Source of the DNA: CAVSCR01 sp963726575
GTDB lineage: Bacteria; Actinomycetota; Actinomycetes; JAHEKZ01
Length of the DNA: 64,000 nucleotides
Reading direction: 5' to 3'
Assembly: GCA_963726575.1 (NCBI GenBank)
Contig: CAVSCR010000007.1
Span: forward strand, 434,001 to 498,000
Under the pieces are notes generated by a model. The model was not told the DNA's origin, searched no databases, and saw only the letters and a list, made by a program, of their open reading frames with translations. A program made the translations under genes and the position numbers. Shown piece after piece: positions 60,192-64,000 of this stretch (positions are counted from its first letter, which is position 1; the number at the start of each line of letters is the position of its first letter).

Positions 60192-61153
60192 AGGTGCTGG
60201 TCACCGGTGCCAGCGGCATGCTCGGCACGGGTGTCGCGCAGGCACTGATCGAGCGCGGGGACGACGTCACCGTGCTGCAACGACGCCCCAGCGGCCTGCC
60301 CTGCGCAGAGATTCGGGGCGACCTCACGGACGCGACTGTCGTCAACGCTGCAGTCGTCGGGCAAGTGGCCGTGGTGCACCTCGCCGCCAAGGTCTCGGTG
60401 ACCGGCCCGTGGGCGGAGTTCGCCCGGGTCAACGTGCTCGGGACTCGTGCGCTCGTGCGGGCCGCGCGCGACGCCGGCGTCGCCCGCTTCGTGCACGTGT
60501 CGTCGCCCTCGGTCGCGCACGCCGGAGACCCGCTCGTGGGAGCCGGCGCGAGCGCGGCCGACCCGGTAGCGGCTCGCGGCTCCTACGCGCGCAGCAAGGC
60601 GATGGCCGAGCTGGCTGCCCTCGACGCGGCTGACGACTCGATGTCGGTGGTCGCGGTGCGACCTCACCTGGTGTGGGGACCAGGCGACACCCAGCTCGTC
60701 GAGCGGATCGTGCAGCGGGCCTCCTCAGGACGGTTGGTGCTCATCGACGGCGGTCGCGCCCTCATCGACACCACCTACGTGACCAACGCCGTCGAGGCGC
60801 TCGTCGCGGCTCTCGACCACGCGCCCGACGTCAGCGGCCGCGCTTTCGTGGTGTCCAACGGTGAGCCACGGACCGTCGCCGAGCTGTTCGCCCGGATCTG
60901 CGCCGCTGCAGGTGTCGTCGCGCCGTCGCGTACGGTCGGGTACCCGCTGGCGCGGGCCGCCGGGTCGGTGGTGGAGCACGCGTGGTCGATGCTGCGAAGG
61001 ACCGACGAACCGCCTATGACCAGCTTCCTTGCCGAGCAGCTCGCCACCGCGCACTGGTTCGACCAGCGTGAGACGCAGCGGGCTCTGCACTGGAGCCCAC
61101 GGGTCAGCCTGGCCGACGGGTTCGCGCAGCTGACCGCGTACTACACGAGATGA
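60188..61153 (+). CDS. oleD: OleD, NAD(P)H-dependent ketone reductase of olefin synthesis
   Basis: A 321-residue extended short-chain reductase of the 3-beta-HSD group. The NAD(P) loop TGASGMLGTG (7-16), DLTDATVVN, HVSSPSVAHAG and the catalytic YARSKAMAEL (YxxxK) are clear. It reduces the 2-alkyl-3-ketoacid from OleA to the beta-hydroxy acid that OleC uses. Its ATG overlaps the oleBC stop. It ends 13 bases inside the convergent kbl gene, a tail-to-tail overlap. The ole genes are complete, so the pathway appears intact. Confidence 0.93.
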   Translation: MKVLVTGASGMLGTGVAQALIERGDDVTVLQRRPSGLPCAEIRGDLTDATVVNAAVVGQVAVVHLAAKVSVTGPWAEFARVNVLGTRALVRAARDAGVARFVHVSSPSVAHAGDPLVGAGASAADPVAARGSYARSKAMAELAALDAADDSMSVVAVRPHLVWGPGDTQLVERIVQRASSGRLVLIDGGRALIDTTYVTNAVEALVAALDHAPDVSGRAFVVSNGEPRTVAELFARICAAAGVVAPSRTVGYPLARAAGSVVEHAWSMLRRTDEPPMTSFLAEQLATAHWFDQRETQRALHWSPRVSLADGFAQLTAYYTR

Positions 61154-62340
61154 TCGGGATCTAGCCGCACCGGATGAGCCGCCGCGAAGGCCGCGACCGC
61201 TAGGGCGATGTCATCGTCGGTGTGAGCTGCGGACAGCTGAACCCGGATCCGCGCCTGACCCTCCGGCACCACCGGGTAGGAGAACGCAACGGCGTAGACC
61301 CCACGCTCCCACAGGCCGGCCGCCACCGAACCCGCAACGCGTGCGTCCCCGAACATCACTGGGACGATGGGGTGCTCGCCAGGCAGCAACGTGAACCCGG
61401 CCTCCGTCATGCCGCTGCGGAATGCGGCCGAGTTCGCATGAACGCGCTCGCGCAGGTCAGAGCTGCTCGCCAGGAGTTCGAGAACCGCGAGCGACGCACC
61501 GACCACGGGCGGTGGCACGCTGTTCGAGAACAGGTACGGACGGGCGCGTTGACGCAGCAGCTGGACGATCTCCGCGCGGGCACTCACGTAACCGCCGCTG
61601 GCCCCACCCAGCGCCTTGCCGAGCGTGCCGGTGACGATGTCCACGCGGTCGGCGACACCGAACAGTTCCGGCGTACCGCGTCCGGTGGGTCCCACGAACC
61701 CGACGGCGTGTGAGTCGTCGACCATGACGAGAGCGTCGTACTCGTCGGCAAGGGCACAGATCTCGTCGAGTGGAGCCAGGTACCCATCCATCGAGAACAC
61801 GCCGTCGGTGACGATGAGCCGGTAGCGCGCATCGGCCGCCTCCGCCAGACGGCTGCTCAGCTGGGCCATGTCTGCGTTGGCATAGCGCAGACGCCGCGCC
61901 TTGCACAGCCGGATGCCGTCGATGATCGACGCGTGGTTCAAGGCGTCGGAGATGACGGCGTCACGCTCGTCGAGGAGGGCCTCGAACACGCCACCGTTGG
62001 CGTCGAAGCACGATCCGAACAAGATCGTGTCCTCGGTTCCCAGGAACTGTGACAGGCGCTGCTCGAGCTCGCGGTGAACTTCTTGCGTGCCACAGATGAA
62101 GCGCACCGAGGCCATCCCGTAGCCCCATCGGTCCAGGGCGTCATGAGCGGCGGCCAGCACCCGCGGGTCGTCGGCGAGCCCGAGGTAGTTGTTGGCGCAC
62201 AGGTTGAGGATCTGCCGCCCCGCCTCGTCGGCGACGTGCGTCGCCTGCGGCGTGCTGATGATGTGTTCGGGCTTGAAGACTCCGCTGTCGTGCATCTGGG
62301 TGAGACGCTCACTGAGCTCGGCACGCAGTTGGGTCAACAC
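61141..62340 (-). CDS. kbl: Glycine C-acetyltransferase (2-amino-3-ketobutyrate CoA ligase)
   Basis: A 399-residue PLP enzyme of the alpha-oxoamine synthase family, splitting 2-amino-3-ketobutyrate with CoA into glycine and acetyl-CoA. NLCANNYLGLADDPRV near 45-60, GSCFDANGG near 110, VDDSHAVGFVGPTGRG near 208, and the PLP lysine in TGTLGKALGGASGG near 245 are present. It starts with GTG 62340, one base after the tdh stop, so the two are coupled. With Tdh it makes the full pathway from threonine to glycine. It is convergent with oleD. Confidence 0.95.
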   Translation of the reverse strand: MLTQLRAELSERLTQMHDSGVFKPEHIISTPQATHVADEAGRQILNLCANNYLGLADDPRVLAAAHDALDRWGYGMASVRFICGTQEVHRELEQRLSQFLGTEDTILFGSCFDANGGVFEALLDERDAVISDALNHASIIDGIRLCKARRLRYANADMAQLSSRLAEAADARYRLIVTDGVFSMDGYLAPLDEICALADEYDALVMVDDSHAVGFVGPTGRGTPELFGVADRVDIVTGTLGKALGGASGGYVSARAEIVQLLRQRARPYLFSNSVPPPVVGASLAVLELLASSSDLRERVHANSAAFRSGMTEAGFTLLPGEHPIVPVMFGDARVAGSVAAGLWERGVYAVAFSYPVVPEGQARIRVQLSAAHTDDDIALAVAAFAAAHPVRLDPDHLV

Positions 62341-62341
62341 G

Positions 62342-63406
62342 TCACGCCTCCGACCAGTCGAGCACGACCTTGCCGCAGTTTCCGCTGCGCGCGGTAGCGA
62401 ACGCCTCGTCGAAATCGCGGTAGGAGTAGCGATGTGTGATGACCGGACGAATGTCGAGACCTGCTCCGACGAGCACGGACATCGCGTACCAGGTCTCGAA
62501 CATCTCGCGCCCGTAGATACCGCGGATCGTCAGCATCGACGTGATCACCCTGGCCCAGTCGACGGGAAGGTCACGGACCTCGCCCCCAGGGAGCCCGAGC
62601 AGGGCGATCTTCGCGCCGTGTGCCATGACCTCGACCATCGAACGCAGCGCTGCCGCGGCCCCTGACATCTCCAGCCCGATGTCGAAGCCCTCCTTCATAC
62701 CAAGCTCGGCGACGACGGAACCCACCTGCGTCTGCGCGACGTTCACGGTGCGGGTCACGCCCATGCTGCGCGCCAGCGCCAGACGCGACTCGCTGATGTC
62801 GGTGACGACCACATGCCTGGCACCGGCGTGCCGCACGACCGCCGCCGCCATGATGCCGATCGGCCCGGCCCCGGTGACGAGCACGTCCTCGCCGAGCGTG
62901 GGAAAGGCCAACGCCGTGTGCACAGCGTTACCGAACGGATCGAAGATGGCTGCCACGTCGAGGTCACGATCGGCCGGATGGCGCCAGACGTTGGTGGCTG
63001 GCACGACGACGAACTCGGCGAAGCCACCGTCGCGGTTGACGCCGACGCTGACGGTGTTCGGGCAAAGTTGGCGGCGGCCGGCCAGGCAGTTGCGGCAGCG
63101 ACCACACACCAGGTGCCCCTCGACGCTGACGAGGTCGCCGACCTCGACCGTGTCGACGCCCGGGCCGACGATGTCGACCAGTCCGGCAATCTCGTGTCCG
63201 ATGACGCGTGGCGCCGAGATCGTGGCAGCGGCCCAAGCGTCCCACGACTGGATGTGGAGATCGGTGCCACAGATTCCGGTGCGCAGGACTCGGATCCGAA
63301 CCTCACCGCTGCCGACATCGGGCACAGGGACTTCGCGCAGCACCAAGCCGGGCGCCGGCTCGGGCTTGACGAGCGCCTTCATCAACGGGTTGCTGCTGCT
63401 GGTCAC
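62342..63406 (-). CDS. tdh: L-threonine 3-dehydrogenase
   Basis: A 354-residue zinc-dependent medium-chain dehydrogenase that oxidises threonine to 2-amino-3-ketobutyrate with NAD+. The catalytic zinc site GICGTDLHI and GHEIAG near 48-75, the structural zinc loop CGRCRNCLAGRRQLC near 100-114, and the NAD-binding VTGAGPIGIMAAAVV near 180-195 are complete. The GTG at 63406 follows GGGAGAG by five bases. The internal ATG (MKALVKPEP) would drop nine residues. kbl follows after one base, so both are one transcript. The context, with the partner enzyme, makes Tdh much more likely than other sorbitol-type dehydrogenases. Confidence 0.93.
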   Translation of the reverse strand: MTSSSNPLMKALVKPEPAPGLVLREVPVPDVGSGEVRIRVLRTGICGTDLHIQSWDAWAAATISAPRVIGHEIAGLVDIVGPGVDTVEVGDLVSVEGHLVCGRCRNCLAGRRQLCPNTVSVGVNRDGGFAEFVVVPATNVWRHPADRDLDVAAIFDPFGNAVHTALAFPTLGEDVLVTGAGPIGIMAAAVVRHAGARHVVVTDISESRLALARSMGVTRTVNVAQTQVGSVVAELGMKEGFDIGLEMSGAAAALRSMVEVMAHGAKIALLGLPGGEVRDLPVDWARVITSMLTIRGIYGREMFETWYAMSVLVGAGLDIRPVITHRYSYRDFDEAFATARSGNCGKVVLDWSEA

Positions 63407-63436
63407 GTACTCTCCCGGCGAGTCGATCCCCGGACG

Positions 63437-63913
63437 CTAGCGTGGCGGCAGGTCCTTGGCGAAGCAGAGGTTGCCGGGCTCGTCGGCGTAAAGGCCGAAA
63501 CCGGGGATCTGGTAGTAGCCACTGGAGCGGTACAGGCTCACGGCCTCTGGCTGCGCCCGGCCGGTCTCCAGCAGGATCCGTCGGTAGCCGAGACCGGCAG
63601 CCTGAGCCTCGACCGCAGTCAGCAGATGACGGGACAGACCACGACCACGAAACGGCCGACGGACGAACATGCGCTTGACCTCTGCCCGTGTCTCGTCGTG
63701 TCGACGGATACCCGCACACGCCACTGCTGAACCGTCCAGCGTCAGGACGAGGAATGCTCCGTGAGGCGCCGCGAACTCGGCGGGGGTGACCGGAGTGTGG
63801 TCGTGGTCCCCGTAACGGTCGACGTACTCCAGCTGCAGCTCTTCGATGAGCGTGTGAGACGTCGCATCGTCGTAGCTCTGTTGAAGCACCTCGATCTCGT
63901 CCACCAACGTCAC
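63437..63913 (-). CDS. GNAT family N-acetyltransferase
   Basis: A 158-residue protein with a GNAT fold. VACAGIRRHD, the acetyl-CoA loop RRPFRGRGLSRHL near 88-100, AQAAGLGYRRILLETG and a C-terminal AVSLYRSSGYYQIPGFG are typical. The GTG at 63913 overlaps the TGA of the upstream hydratase gene as GTGA, so it is coupled to it. It lies 30 bases upstream of tdh. The acceptor is unknown. Its place between a hydratase and tdh gives no clear function. Confidence 0.88.
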   Translation of the reverse strand: MTLVDEIEVLQQSYDDATSHTLIEELQLEYVDRYGDHDHTPVTPAEFAAPHGAFLVLTLDGSAVACAGIRRHDETRAEVKRMFVRRPFRGRGLSRHLLTAVEAQAAGLGYRRILLETGRAQPEAVSLYRSSGYYQIPGFGLYADEPGNLCFAKDLPPR

Positions 63914-64000
63914 TGCACCCCTGACCAGTCGGCGGGACGCCGAGCGAGGAACGCCGCCATTCCCTCGGCGGCCTCGGAAGAGCCGAACAGGGCCTGGGAC
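63910..64000 (-). CDS. Enoyl-CoA hydratase/isomerase family protein, C-terminal end (runs off right edge)
   Basis: The last 29 codons and stop are visible. They read SQALFGSSEAAEGMAAFL and then ARRPADWSGVQ, the usual end of crotonase-family proteins, where a final helix with a SEDxxEGxxAFxEKR pattern closes the fold. The stop at 63912-63910 overlaps the GNAT start. The active site lies outside the window, so the exact reaction (beta-oxidation hydratase or another family member) is not known. Confidence 0.7.
   Translation of the reverse strand, partial: SQALFGSSEAAEGMAAFLARRPADWSGVQ

Noticed and set aside
1..64000. CRISPR arrays, rRNA genes, insertion sequences or a replication origin
   Set aside because: No evenly spaced repeats, rRNA stretches, transposase frames or DnaA-box clusters were found.

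Overview
The window is high-G+C DNA from an actinobacterium (Actinomycetota). This rests on strong GC bias at third codon positions, frequent GTG and TTG starts, tRNA-Ser genes without an encoded CCA, and marker families such as DUF5302, PLDc_N/SHOCT, large LuxR-type ATPases, an oleBC fusion, and a paired FAD reductase and methyltransferase for 10-methyl fatty acids. I cannot name the genus. Nothing looks like phage, plasmid or an insertion sequence, so this reads as ordinary chromosome.

Layout, left to right. 1-3825: a solute-binding protein cut by the left edge, translationally coupled to a large LuxR/ATPase regulator. 3965-12236: pyruvate kinase, a frameshifted acyl-CoA ligase, small lipoproteins and hypothetical proteins, a frameshifted class III aminotransferase, DUF5302-moaB, and ornithine carbamoyltransferase. 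12253-21667 (minus strand): a class III cyclase with AAA and TPR regions, an MttB-family methyltransferase, a secreted alpha/beta hydrolase, and an MFS transporter ending in a cyclic-nucleotide-binding domain. 21806-30487: two class I glutamine amidotransferase/S51-like proteins, pyruvate phosphate dikinase, an M20 hydrolase, a DrrAB-type ABC exporter, and a Clp-N protein with a leaderless HTH gene. 30605-32260: agmatine deiminase and a TetR regulator behind two operator-like palindromes. 32300-42314: an aerobic respiration block with CtaG-like protein, oxidase subunits III, I and II, an extra cupredoxin, SURF1, SCO, CtaB and a TlpA-like lipoprotein. 42373-56479: a GGDEF-EAL protein, a degraded GNAT/nucleotidyltransferase locus, three tRNAs, CorA, the tmsA/tmsB pair, a chemoreceptor, gamma-glutamyltransferase and a PLP decarboxylase. 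56587-61153: oleA-oleBC-oleD for long-chain olefins. 61141-64000: threonine catabolism (tdh-kbl), a GNAT protein and the end of an enoyl-CoA hydratase.

Working links. The oxidase block holds structural subunits together with copper (SCO, CtaG) and heme (SURF1, CtaB) assembly factors. The ole genes should condense two acyl-CoAs, reduce the product, close a beta-lactone and decarboxylate it to an alkene. TmsA/TmsB should make 10-methyl fatty acids from unsaturated acyl chains.

Two cautions. At least five genes are interrupted by single-base frameshifts (near 6267, 9243, 44851/44924/45068, 47150 and 49404). The pattern fits sequencing error at least as well as real decay, so these genes are described as reconstructed. 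Also, subunit I of the oxidase lacks residues usually used for proton uptake, which is the most unusual protein-level observation here.
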